Shown here piece after piece: positions 53,318 through 61,764 of a stretch of 64,000 nucleotides of DNA. Source of the stretch: FEN-1139 sp964396375 (GTDB lineage Bacteria; Myxococcota_A; Polyangia; Polyangiales; Polyangiaceae); NCBI GenBank assembly GCA_964396375.1, contig CAYNEY010000005.1, forward strand, positions 99,054 to 163,053, in the 5' to 3' direction. The notes beneath the pieces were generated by a model. The model was not told the origin of the DNA, made no database searches, and saw nothing but the letters and a program-made list of their open reading frames with translations. Position numbers and translations under genes: made by a program. Every line of letters starts with the position of its first letter. Within the stretch, counting starts at the first letter, position 1.

Positions 53318-53870
53318 GAAGTTCTCCAGCTCAACGTGACAAGTGTGCCCAACCTGCCAGCTCCGCTCGGAAATTCGCTGCGGTGATTCTGTTGCTCAGG
53401 AACGCAAGAGCACGAATCTGAGATCGGCGGGAGGGGATGCGGAGCATCGATGCTCAACCGACCCCCCCCTGCCTACAACCACGTTGACCGCGATCGCAGG
53501 CATCGCGGTGTCGCCCACCTGCCTCTTGCTCGACGCTGAGCTCTCGAAGCCGACAGGCTCACTCCGGCAACCGTAACTCGCGCGATTCAGAGCCAGCATC
53601 AGCCTAAGATCCGCGTTCCCGTTGATGAACACGCTGTGGCCGAAGTGAAGCCCCAGGCCCGCCGTGCGGGTCGAGCACTCGACGGTGGCAGCAACAGCCG
53701 GATCGAGGGCCGCTGCCATGGCGGCCGTGGTCGATGGAGGTGTGCCGATGCCCAAGCTGCCGACACTTGTGAGCCCGGACTTGACGCGTAGTCCAGAGCC
53801 GAAAGTCGACCGGGGTTGCGACGAACCTACGCCACTTGACCTTTCGCCAGCGCCGCGGTCATCTAGAGCG
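53318..53870. other. Sparse region upstream of a lipoprotein gene
   Basis: This 550-bp stretch has a 198-codon minus-strand frame (53396-53992) rich in Ser/Arg/Ala that overlaps the next gene's start; it has no recognisable domain and is not called. Nothing else is supported. Confidence 0.35.
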
Positions 53871-54707
53871 ATGAGGCTTGCGTGGCTTCTCGTGCCCCTG
53901 GTTCTACCTTCTTGCTCTCGACCGGATCCAATGGCCCCCAACTTCTCGCACCGATGGGGCGTCGGAAAATGCTCAGCGGAGGAGGTATCCAAGGGCAGAA
54001 TCTCTGGGGTGGGTCCCGTCCTCTCCGATCCTCTTCTCGCCGGTGGCTACGTGCCCCCTTCGGCGTTCGGCTTCGATGATTATTGCAGGAGACGCCATCC
54101 GTTGGGAGAGGGCACCATCGAAGAGCAGACCGAACGGTGCGTGGCTTCCTACTGTCGTCGAATCCTCGGACGCAAACGGCGGCACTTGGTGGTTTCGACC
54201 CTTACGCAGAGCGATCACTCGGCATGCCTGATGGCATTAGCTGAGAGTTACGACCGTCTCAATCTTGAGTTTGATGAGCCACGGCTGGTCGACCTCCCTG
54301 AGGATTGGTCGGTCTATCGACTTTACGCCCTGCCTTCTCTCTGGCCGGTGAGTCAGATGATCCGGATCGTGAAGCGCCCTTCTGGCGCCTTTCTCACGGT
54401 GAAACGCACCGCGAGGCCCGAAGTGCCCGGAGCCGTGCAGGTGTCCTCCAAGCGCCACCGGTGGCTCACCGACGCGGAGTGGACCACCTTGAACGACCTA
54501 CTTCAGGCCGCGCACTTCTTTGCTCTGCCATCCAGGCCAGACGATCCCAATCGGACGGTCTTTGACGGCACGAGCTTCTACCTGGAGGGGGCTGACAGGA
54601 ATCGACACCAACTGGTGATCACGCACAGTCCACAAGGCTCCGCACTCGCCACCCTGGTTGAGCAGTTGCTTTGCCTTGGTGAACCGTCTCATCCTGCGAT
54701 TCGCTAG
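53871..54707 (+). CDS. Putative lipoprotein, unknown function
   Basis: The 278-residue product begins 'MRLAWLLVPLVLPSC', a short lipoprotein signal with Cys at residue 15. The body has several Cys residues ('DDYCRRRHPLGEG', 'RCVASYCRRILGR') and a C-terminal region 'LTDAEWTTLNDLLQAAHFFALPSR' followed by 'DGTSFYLEGADRNRHQLVITHSP'. That region resembles beta-rich proteins of unknown function in which a helix precedes a G-x-x-Y/W strand pair. The frame is open further upstream, but the signal peptide fixes the start. It stands alone. Confidence 0.65.
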   Translation: MRLAWLLVPLVLPSCSRPDPMAPNFSHRWGVGKCSAEEVSKGRISGVGPVLSDPLLAGGYVPPSAFGFDDYCRRRHPLGEGTIEEQTERCVASYCRRILGRKRRHLVVSTLTQSDHSACLMALAESYDRLNLEFDEPRLVDLPEDWSVYRLYALPSLWPVSQMIRIVKRPSGAFLTVKRTARPEVPGAVQVSSKRHRWLTDAEWTTLNDLLQAAHFFALPSRPDDPNRTVFDGTSFYLEGADRNRHQLVITHSPQGSALATLVEQLLCLGEPSHPAIR

Positions 54708-55168
54708 GCCACCGCGAAGCTCGGTCCCAGCCGAGAATCGATTCAGTTTCTCCGGTTGAGCCTACCGAGCATGACATACGGAACAAGCGCCCCGAGAGGA
54801 ACGGAGCGGGATCCACGTTCGGCCACAGACCGTAGCTTCGTGCCGTTGGCCACTCGACCCACCAGGATAGGTTCAGGGGCTGGTTCGTCAACACAATCAC
54901 CACGCAATCGCCGCGCAAACCAACCACCTGGACACCATGATTTGGCAGGTTGTTTCGGTATTTTGGGTGAGCCACGGGATTGCGTATCCCTCTGCATCTG
55001 GCTCTGAATCGGGGCATGACGGGGATGAACGCGGCAACCTTCCATGCCGTCGGCGAGTGGGCCGGCGTTCGGACACGAAGGGATCGGCCGCGGATTGTGT
55101 CGCTGGCCTGCGACATGCCTGGCTGACAATCATCAGCGATGAATCCGGAATGGCTCACCGGCGTCACG
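54708..55168. other. Region without recognisable gene
   Basis: All three minus-strand frames are partly open here, but none gives a family-like sequence or a clear start. It may be decayed coding DNA. No RNA gene or terminator was recognised. Confidence 0.35.
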
Positions 55169-55798
55169 TCACTCGATCGGGACCACCCACAACACGAGTT
55201 CGCTAGGCATCGGATACTGGTACGGAAGGGCCTCGATCGAGAACGCTAGCTCGAGGGTGGCAGCCTGCTCCAGTTTCGTCAGAAGACAACCGCGATCTAT
55301 GGCATCTCCAAGTGCCAGCTTCAGATAGCGGCGAAGTAGCAACAAAGGGGCGAATCGTCCGCTCTCCTTCAACCAGACCAGCACATCTTTCTTACCCTTT
55401 GAGCTGTTGCAGGACCTGCACGCCCACACCATGTTCTCGCCCTCGTCGCTGCCACCGCGCGCTCTGGGCAGGAGGTGATCGACGGAGAGCGAGGCCTTTC
55501 CCCCACAGTAACAGCAGGACTGGGGCAGAACGAGCTTCAGCTTCTCATCTTCGGCGAGCGGACCCATCGTCATCGCACCGGATTCTAGACCAGCGAGAAG
55601 GCGCGAACGGATCATGTAGTGAACGCGCCTGTAGTCGCGAGCTCCCGTCGCCACGGCTGCGTGGGCCATCGCCAAGTTCGCATACGACCAGTAAAGACAC
55701 TCACCAAGCGTTGATGGAACCCATTTCGACGGCATAGGAGGAGTGTCACGGGTGGCGCGTGGGATGGCAAGTGTCGCATGGGTCATTGTTGTTCCCAT
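55169..55798 (-). CDS. HNH endonuclease
   Basis: The 209-residue protein carries a zinc-ribbon HNH motif: C95-x2-C98, 'SLSVDHLLPRARGG' with D107-H108, N122 in 'EGENMVWACRSCNSSKG', and C127-x2-C130-N131. These are the zinc and catalytic positions of McrA-like HNH nucleases. The N-terminal 90 residues and C-terminal helices are not recognised. It is divergent from the BREX operon, so it could be a separate defence nuclease, a homing-type enzyme or a repair nuclease. ATG at 55786 is an alternative start. Confidence 0.85.
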   Translation of the reverse strand: MGTTMTHATLAIPRATRDTPPMPSKWVPSTLGECLYWSYANLAMAHAAVATGARDYRRVHYMIRSRLLAGLESGAMTMGPLAEDEKLKLVLPQSCCYCGGKASLSVDHLLPRARGGSDEGENMVWACRSCNSSKGKKDVLVWLKESGRFAPLLLLRRYLKLALGDAIDRGCLLTKLEQAATLELAFSIEALPYQYPMPSELVLWVVPIE

Positions 55799-56249
55799 GT
55801 CGGCATTCCATCACTCAGCTATCTCTTGGAACGTGCACATCCGCGCGGGCGGCGGCCTTCACGTGTCGTTGGCTGGCTAGGTCCGCGTGAGAATGGGGTG
55901 TCGTACGGGTTGGGTAGGCGACCGCCCCAATTTCCGTGGGCGCGCCGCTAGTGCTTGCCAGTGGTGCGAGGCTGAACGCAACCGGCCGCCGGGTCCCGAC
56001 TTTCTTCGTCCTATCGCGGCGTTCCGGGCGGTCGCCGCGGTTGTCTGGCGCTGGTTTCCGCTGGTATCGTGCGCTCGGCTGTGCTCCGGGTCATCGCTGT
56101 GTTGGTCTGGGGGCCGGTCGCACAACCATGCGCACCTTCCATCCGCTGCTGCCGGCCACAGATCGCGACGAGCCTGTCGTCTTGGCGAACCCGTCGACGT
56201 TCGACCCGGCACGCAACCCATCACCCCTCGCGGAGCGAGTGGCACAGCG
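55799..56249. promoter_or_regulatory. Divergent regulatory region between HNH gene and BREX operon
   Basis: This 450-bp region must contain the BREX promoter. No WYL- or HTH-type regulator gene is present. The frame of brxE is open throughout but without family similarity before 56250. A 41-codon frame in the last 120 bases overlaps the brxE start (listed separately). Confidence 0.4.
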
Positions 56250-56253
56250 ATGA
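56128..56253 (+). CDS. Possible 41-residue upstream ORF coupled to brxE
   Basis: ATG at 56128 opens a short Pro-rich frame (starts MRTFHPLLPATDRDEP) that ends at TGA 56251-56253, overlapping the brxE ATG as ATGA, the same junction used by the brxE-brxA and brxA-brxB pairs. No strong ribosome-binding site precedes it. It may be real or a chance frame. Confidence 0.25.
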   Translation: MRTFHPLLPATDRDEPVVLANPSTFDPARNPSPLAERVAQR

Positions 56254-56813
56254 GCACCCTGCCTGATCTCGAGCGTCTACTTCGACTGCGGCTACTGGTC
56301 GCACGCTTCGGCGAGATGGACCTCGCCAAGTGGTGGAACACGAAGGGCCAACTGGGTCGTCTCGGGGCGGCCGCGCTGCGGCGCGGGTTCCCTCGCAGCC
56401 ACAACTTTGCCCAGGCGCGCTCCGTCTTCGCCGTGGCAGCACACCGCTGCGCGGAGGTCTTCGACCCACCCAAGTGCGTCACTCTTTGGCGATTGCCGGA
56501 AGCCACCGAAGAGGAATTCGACGCACGGTGGGAACACTGGCTCGACAATGCATCTCAATGGTCCTCGTTCTTCGACAAGTTGCGGGAACTCCAGGGCACC
56601 GAGCTCGCATCCGTGCTCCGCACCTTCGAACTTGTTGACGACAGCGACCTTGCGGCTTTCGCCAAGCTGCGCCGCTCAGCGGAAGGGCGCGCGGTCCCGT
56701 TGCCCGGGTTCTACTCCGGCTCCGACGCCGACATTGCGTTACTCGCACTCGGGTTTGCTCGCGCCGAACCGTCCGCCCTGGCTGTCCCCTACGCGAGGCT
56801 CGCCGACGCATGA
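56250..56813 (+). CDS. brxE: BREX protein BrxE
   Basis: BrxE marks type 6 BREX phage-defence loci, where it is the first gene. The 187-residue protein begins 'LLRLRLLVARFGEMDLAKWWN', followed by 'LGAAALRRGFPRSHNFAQARSVFAVAA' and 'CAEVFDPPKCVTLWRLP' (key: ARFGEMD..WWN, RRGFPR.H.FAQAR.VF, VFDPP..VTLWRLP), the pattern remembered for the BrxE family. Its biochemical role is not known. The start follows a weak GGAG; its stop overlaps brxA by ATGA. Confidence 0.85.
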   Translation: MSTLPDLERLLRLRLLVARFGEMDLAKWWNTKGQLGRLGAAALRRGFPRSHNFAQARSVFAVAAHRCAEVFDPPKCVTLWRLPEATEEEFDARWEHWLDNASQWSSFFDKLRELQGTELASVLRTFELVDDSDLAAFAKLRRSAEGRAVPLPGFYSGSDADIALLALGFARAEPSALAVPYARLADA

Positions 56814-57628
56814 GTCGGTCTCGGACACCTAGGAAGACCGTGGCTCCCGAACATTCGCGAGCAAATGTCGCGTCGTCGTTCACGGTCGTGAAGGGCGCAA
56901 TGATTGACGAGACCTACGCCGTCTTCGCCGCCTGGGACTTCGAACGTTCGAAACGCGAGAACCTCGACCGCCTCCGCCAGGAGAACTTCATCGGAGCGCG
57001 CAGTGCAACCTGGTTGCGCGACGTGGCAAAGGTATTGAACAGGCGTTTCGAACCTGCCGGACGCGACAAGCCTCTGGTCCTTCTCGCAAAGCATGGGCTT
57101 TCCCTTGACGAGTGGAAGCCGCTGCTCCTCTGGCACATGACGCGCGACGAGTTCTTGGTGCGCGACTTCGTCGAGAGCTGGCTCTTCGCCGAGTATAGCG
57201 CCGGAGCGTACCGCCTGCGCTCAACGGACGTCCTTGCCTACCTCACCGGCATTCGTAGGCGAGGTGCAACGACGGAACACGCCTGGACCGACGCAACGAC
57301 CAAGCGCGTTGCCGCCGGCCTGCTCCGGATCGCGGCCGATTTTGGTTTGCTCCGCGGCGCCACTACCAAGGAGTTCTGCTCCTTTCACCTCCCCGAGCAG
57401 AGCTTCATCTATCTGCTGCACGCACTGCGCGATGACAAGCTGAGTCCGGGCAAGGTGGTTAGCTCTCCAGAATGGCGATTGTTCCTAATGAGCCCCTCCG
57501 ACGTCGAACGGGAACTCCTGCGCCTGCATCAGTTTCGCAAGCTCGAATACCACGTGGCCGGCAGTCTGGTGCAGATCGCGCTCCCCTGTGCCACGTCCGC
57601 TGCCTATGCAGAGAGGATGGTTGCATGA
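56810..57628 (+). CDS. brxA: BREX protein BrxA (DUF1819)
   Basis: BrxA is a small DNA-binding helical protein of BREX types 1, 3, 5 and 6. The 272-residue protein shows 'SFTVVKGAMIDETYAVFAAWDFERSKRENLDRLRQENFIGARSATWLRDVAKVLNRRF' features (key: GA.I.ETY..F..WD.....ENL..LR..N.IGA.S..WL.D), the N-terminal hallmark of DUF1819, and 'RDFVESWLFAEYSAGAYRLRSTDVLAYL' in the middle. It is coupled to brxE and brxB by ATGA overlaps. Confidence 0.92.
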   Translation: MSRSRTPRKTVAPEHSRANVASSFTVVKGAMIDETYAVFAAWDFERSKRENLDRLRQENFIGARSATWLRDVAKVLNRRFEPAGRDKPLVLLAKHGLSLDEWKPLLLWHMTRDEFLVRDFVESWLFAEYSAGAYRLRSTDVLAYLTGIRRRGATTEHAWTDATTKRVAAGLLRIAADFGLLRGATTKEFCSFHLPEQSFIYLLHALRDDKLSPGKVVSSPEWRLFLMSPSDVERELLRLHQFRKLEYHVAGSLVQIALPCATSAAYAERMVA

Positions 57629-58206
57629 GCGACCTCGAACACCGCATGAAGGAGAACCTTGAGCCCATCCTCGAGTTGCCGGATCCCCGGCAGCGCATCA
57701 GCGCTTACCACGACATGCCCTACGCTCTGTTCCGATACGAGCCGGAGGAGGAGTTCGAGCTTCGCAAGCAGGTCACTCTCCTTGAGACCCGGCTTTCTCA
57801 GAAGGGGAAGCGCATCACCCGGATTTCCCTGGCCAACTGCCTCGATGCCGCCATGCGGACCCAGCGTCCGTTGGAGGAGTGGTTCGCAGCGGAGCGGGAG
57901 CACGGCACTGCGACACTGATTGAGACCATTCACGCTGTACTGTCTGAGTACATGCCACTCGTGGACCTCGTGGCGAGTCACCTCCCCGATGAAGATTCCA
58001 GCGACCCGACGCGCGATGTTGTCTTCATCCAGCGTACCGGCGCGCTCTTCCCAGTGTACCGCACCTTCTCGCTGCTCGAGCAGCTCAAGGGGCGCGTCCA
58101 CGTTCCTACTGTTCTCTTCTACCCCGGCGACCTCGATGGCGCGGCAGGCCTGCGCTTCATGGGCGTGCTCGACGCGGAGCACAACTACCGCCCGAAGATC
58201 TTCTGA
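57625..58206 (+). CDS. brxB: BREX protein BrxB (DUF1788)
   Basis: BrxB is a small protein needed for BREX defence and methylation in several systems. The 193-residue product has 'PYALFRYEPEEEFELRKQVTLLETRL' (Y.P..E...R..V..L..RL), a region around 'DVVFIQRTGALFPVYRTFSLLEQLKGRV' (F..R.GALFP..R...LLE.L.G), and 'VPTVLFYPGDLDGAAGLRFMG' (P..LFYPG......LRFMG), typical of DUF1788. The ATG at 57625 overlaps the brxA stop. Confidence 0.94.
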   Translation: MSDLEHRMKENLEPILELPDPRQRISAYHDMPYALFRYEPEEEFELRKQVTLLETRLSQKGKRITRISLANCLDAAMRTQRPLEEWFAAEREHGTATLIETIHAVLSEYMPLVDLVASHLPDEDSSDPTRDVVFIQRTGALFPVYRTFSLLEQLKGRVHVPTVLFYPGDLDGAAGLRFMGVLDAEHNYRPKIF

Positions 58207-58218
58207 GGATCACAGACG

Positions 58219-61200
58219 ATGACGACGCCTACGCCCATCCAAAGCCTTTTTTCCAACGACATCCACCGTCGGATCGAAGAAGTCATCAAGGTCGATCAAA
58301 CCGATGAGGAGATCATCCGCGACGAAATCAATGAGTACGTCGTCACGGACGCGATCCGCACGCACTACACAGGCATCTTCGAGGCCTACCATGAGGCTCC
58401 CAACAAGCCGACCGATGGCGTGTCCATCTGGGTGTCGGGCTTCTTCGGCTCCGGCAAGTCGAGCTTCGCCAAAATGCTTGGTCTCGCTATCGCGAACCGC
58501 ACCGTCGCTGGCGACTCAGCGGCCGAGCGTTTCGCCGAGCGCGCAGGCGACAAGAAGCTTCAGGTCCTGCTCAAGGCGATCAACGAGAGGATCCCGACTC
58601 ACGCCGTAATCTTCGACGTCTCCACCGACCGTGGGATCCGCAGCGGTAACCAGACCCTCACCGAGATCATGTATGGGCTCTTCCTCCAGAGCCTCGGCTA
58701 TGCGAAGGATCTCGACCTGTCGGAGCTCGAGATCGGCCTTGAGGAGAAGGGCGAACTTGCGCGCTTCGAGACCGAGTACCAGCGCCTCTTCAGGAAGGAC
58801 TGGACCGCCGAGAAGGGGAAGGTTGCGTTCGCGCTCTCGGAAGCGAGCCGCGTGCTGCATAACCTGGACCCCGACACGTACCCCATGGCGGACTCCTGGG
58901 TGAAAGCCGTCAAGAACAAAGCCGACATCACCCCGGGTAAGCTCGCCGAGCGAGCGGGAGAGCTGATGAGGCGCAGGAAGCCCGGCCTTTCGCTCATGTT
59001 CGTGGTCGACGAGGTCGGGCAGTTCGTTGCACGCGACGTCCAGAAGATGCTCGACCTTCAGGCCATCGTGCAGCAGCTGGGCGTGAAGGGGCGCGGCAGG
59101 CACTGGGTCGTCATCACCTCCCAGGAGAAGCTCGGCGAGCTTGTCTCCGGTCTCGATGATAAGAAGATCGAGCTTGCCCGCTTGATGGACCGCTTCCCGC
59201 TACAGGTTCACCTGGAGCCCAGCGACATCTCCGAGGTCACGAGCCGCCGCGTGCTCTCGAAGAACGCGAACGCGCAGACCGCGCTCGGCAAGCTCTTTGA
59301 CGAGCACCGAGGACGGCTCACGGAGCACACGCGGCTCACCGCCGACATCAGGCTCCCGGAGCTGACGCGCGAGGCCTTCATCGACCTCTACCCACTGCTC
59401 CCGTACCAGATCGACCTCATCATCCAGGTGGTCTCGGGCCTGCGCACGCAGGGCGGTGCCAGCAAGCACGTTGGCGGCGCCAACCGCACCATCATCAAGC
59501 TCGCGCAGCAGCTCCTCATCAACCCTGCGGTGAACCTCGCCGGTGGTTGCCTGGGTGACCTCGTGCGCCTCGACCAGGTCTACGACCTCGTAGAGGGCAA
59601 CATTGGTTCGGAGGTGAGGGCGAAGATTGCCGCCATCTCGAAGGAGCTGAACCACCCGCTCGCGCAGCCCGTAGCCAAGGTAATCTGCCTTCTGCAGTAC
59701 GTGAAGATCGTCCACCGCGCCGCCGAGAACATTGCAGCGGCTCTCCACCCGCGGGTCGACGGTGACTCTCAAGTCGCCTCGGTTAAGGAAGCTCTGCGCG
59801 AGCTTGAGGCAGCCCACAAGGTTCGCCACGGTGACGACGGCTACCGTATCCCCACGCCCGCTGAGGACGACTGGGAGCGCATGCGCAACGGCATCAACCC
59901 TAAGCCCGGCGACTCGCACCGGCTCTACCAGGAAGTGCTTTCGGGTTTCTGGCAGCCGCAGCCCTCGCACACGCTCTTCGACACCAAGACCTTCAAGGCG
60001 GGCCTCGCCATCCACGGCCGCGAGCTCACGGCGGGCGACATGATGTTTCAGGTCCATCTCGCCGAGGACGGTAAGGACTTCGACGGGCTCGCCGCTGAGC
60101 TGCGCACGCGCAGCCAGCAGGAGCGCAAGCACGTCTTCTGGGCCATCGCGCTCACCGACGCAATTGACCGCGAGACCGTTGAGCTGTTCCGATCGAAGGA
60201 GATGCTCGCCCGCAAAGAGCGAGAGACCAAGGGCGAAGACACACCCGCCCTCATCGCCGAGGAGCGAGTTCGCTTGCGTCGCCATAACGACGAACTGCGC
60301 CGACTTCTCAAGGCGTCGGCGCTCTCGGGCCGCATCTACTTCCGGGGCAACGACCGCAGCCCCGGGGATCGCGCTGTCGACGTGGGCAGGACGGCCGCTG
60401 AAGTGCTCGGCACGGTGCTACCCGAGGTCTTCGACCGCTTCAAGGAGGCCGCGGCCAAGACGACGGACGTGAAGAAGGGCACCGACGCGCTCTTCACCGC
60501 CGAGAACCTTCAGGGCCTGCCTAGCGTATTCGGCAGCCTCGGCCTGCTCCGGGACGAAAAGGGCAAGACCGTCTTCCGCACCGAGAGCGGCCCCCTGAAG
60601 GAGGTGCTCGACCGAATCGAAGAACGTGCCAACTACGGCGACACTGCGAGCGGTCGCTACCTTGCCGACGAGTTCGCGAAAGAGCCGTTCGGCTGGGACT
60701 TCGAGGTCGTACGCCTGCTCGTCCTGTCGCTCCTGCGCGCAGGGAAGCTCGAGGCGACCAGCAAGGGACAGACGCTCGACACCGTCACGGGAATCGAGGC
60801 GCGGGACACGTTCTCAAACAACAACCTGTTCCGGCAAGCATCGTTCCGCCCGAAGAAGGGCATCGAGTTCGAGGAGCTGGTGAAGGCCTCCGAGGCCTTC
60901 CGCGACACGTTCGGCTGCGAGGTGAAGGAGCTGAACGCCGGCGCCATCGTCGCCGAGCTGCGCAAGGAGGTCGCCCGCAACGAGGACACCGTCGCCTCAG
61001 CGCTTGGCACGCTCACCGCGCATCGCCTCCCGGGCGGTACCGCGCTCGACGGCGCCATAGGCCAGATGAAGGCTATCCTCCGGGGTTCTGAGGACAACGC
61101 CATCGCGACCTTCAACACTAGCCACCGCGCCATCAAGGACGCCATCAAGCGCGCGGTCGAGCTGGAGCAAGTGCTGAATGAGCCGCGTCTCCATGACCTC

Positions 61201-61764
61201 GAGCGAGCTCGCAAGGCGCACAGTTCACTGTGGCGCTTCCTCAGCCAGGAGGCGGACATCGCCGATGACCTGCGCACACGTGCTACGGAGCTCGACGACC
61301 TCTTGCAGCGTGAGACCTTTTTCAAGGAGCTGCCCGCCATCGAGCAGCACACCAGGACACTGGAGGTCGAGTACCAGAGGCGCTTCGACGAGGCGCTCGA
61401 CGCCCGCATCGCCGCGTACGCCAAGGCCTTCGAGAGACTGGTGAAGACGCCTGGCTGGACGGAGCTCGACGAAGACCAACAGCATCGTCTCGCCGAGCCC
61501 TTCGAGCGGGGGCAGAAACGTGATGAAGGTCGCGTGCCCATTCCGCAGCTCCGCGCCGATCGCGACGCCTGCGGAGGCCGCCTGAGCGCGGCTATCGCCG
61601 AGCTGCGGCGCACTATTGACGGGGAGCGTGTCGTCGCCGTCAGCGTCGGCAGCTACTTCGCGGGCGGCATCGAGACGGAGGAGCAGCTAGAAGCCGCTCT
61701 CGACGGCGTGCGCGAGGAGTGCGCGCGCCTCATCGGCGCTGGCAAGAAGGTCATCGTGCAGTGA
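58219..61764 (+). CDS. brxC: BREX ATPase BrxC (P-loop protein)
   Basis: BrxC (PglY-like) is the large AAA-type ATPase of BREX, thought to act with PglX, PglZ and BrxB on DNA. The 1,181-residue protein has 'GVSIWVSGFFGSGKSSFAKMLG' with Walker A GFFGSGKS near residue 74, 'LMFVVDEVGQFVARD' as Walker B, and 'RHWVVITSQEKLGELV' with a sensor-like position. Further on are 'FPLQVHLEPSDISEVTSRRVL' and a helical C-terminal half. Size and motifs agree with BrxC (about 1,200 residues). The stop overlaps the next gene as GTGA. Confidence 0.94.
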   Translation: MTTPTPIQSLFSNDIHRRIEEVIKVDQTDEEIIRDEINEYVVTDAIRTHYTGIFEAYHEAPNKPTDGVSIWVSGFFGSGKSSFAKMLGLAIANRTVAGDSAAERFAERAGDKKLQVLLKAINERIPTHAVIFDVSTDRGIRSGNQTLTEIMYGLFLQSLGYAKDLDLSELEIGLEEKGELARFETEYQRLFRKDWTAEKGKVAFALSEASRVLHNLDPDTYPMADSWVKAVKNKADITPGKLAERAGELMRRRKPGLSLMFVVDEVGQFVARDVQKMLDLQAIVQQLGVKGRGRHWVVITSQEKLGELVSGLDDKKIELARLMDRFPLQVHLEPSDISEVTSRRVLSKNANAQTALGKLFDEHRGRLTEHTRLTADIRLPELTREAFIDLYPLLPYQIDLIIQVVSGLRTQGGASKHVGGANRTIIKLAQQLLINPAVNLAGGCLGDLVRLDQVYDLVEGNIGSEVRAKIAAISKELNHPLAQPVAKVICLLQYVKIVHRAAENIAAALHPRVDGDSQVASVKEALRELEAAHKVRHGDDGYRIPTPAEDDWERMRNGINPKPGDSHRLYQEVLSGFWQPQPSHTLFDTKTFKAGLAIHGRELTAGDMMFQVHLAEDGKDFDGLAAELRTRSQQERKHVFWAIALTDAIDRETVELFRSKEMLARKERETKGEDTPALIAEERVRLRRHNDELRRLLKASALSGRIYFRGNDRSPGDRAVDVGRTAAEVLGTVLPEVFDRFKEAAAKTTDVKKGTDALFTAENLQGLPSVFGSLGLLRDEKGKTVFRTESGPLKEVLDRIEERANYGDTASGRYLADEFAKEPFGWDFEVVRLLVLSLLRAGKLEATSKGQTLDTVTGIEARDTFSNNNLFRQASFRPKKGIEFEELVKASEAFRDTFGCEVKELNAGAIVAELRKEVARNEDTVASALGTLTAHRLPGGTALDGAIGQMKAILRGSEDNAIATFNTSHRAIKDAIKRAVELEQVLNEPRLHDLERARKAHSSLWRFLSQEADIADDLRTRATELDDLLQRETFFKELPAIEQHTRTLEVEYQRRFDEALDARIAAYAKAFERLVKTPGWTELDEDQQHRLAEPFERGQKRDEGRVPIPQLRADRDACGGRLSAAIAELRRTIDGERVVAVSVGSYFAGGIETEEQLEAALDGVREECARLIGAGKKVIVQ

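Noticed and set aside
53396..53992. 198-codon minus-strand frame
   Set aside because: It overlaps the better-supported lipoprotein start on the other strand, with no recognisable domain or ribosome-binding site.
54619..55167. Minus-strand frames of 128-182 codons between the lipoprotein and HNH genes
   Set aside because: Three overlapping frames are about equally open, none with a domain, start signal or consistent composition.
55887..56249. N-terminal extension of BrxE by 121 residues
   Set aside because: The extension is Cys/Arg/Trp-rich and unlike the family; BrxE similarity begins at the ATG at 56250.
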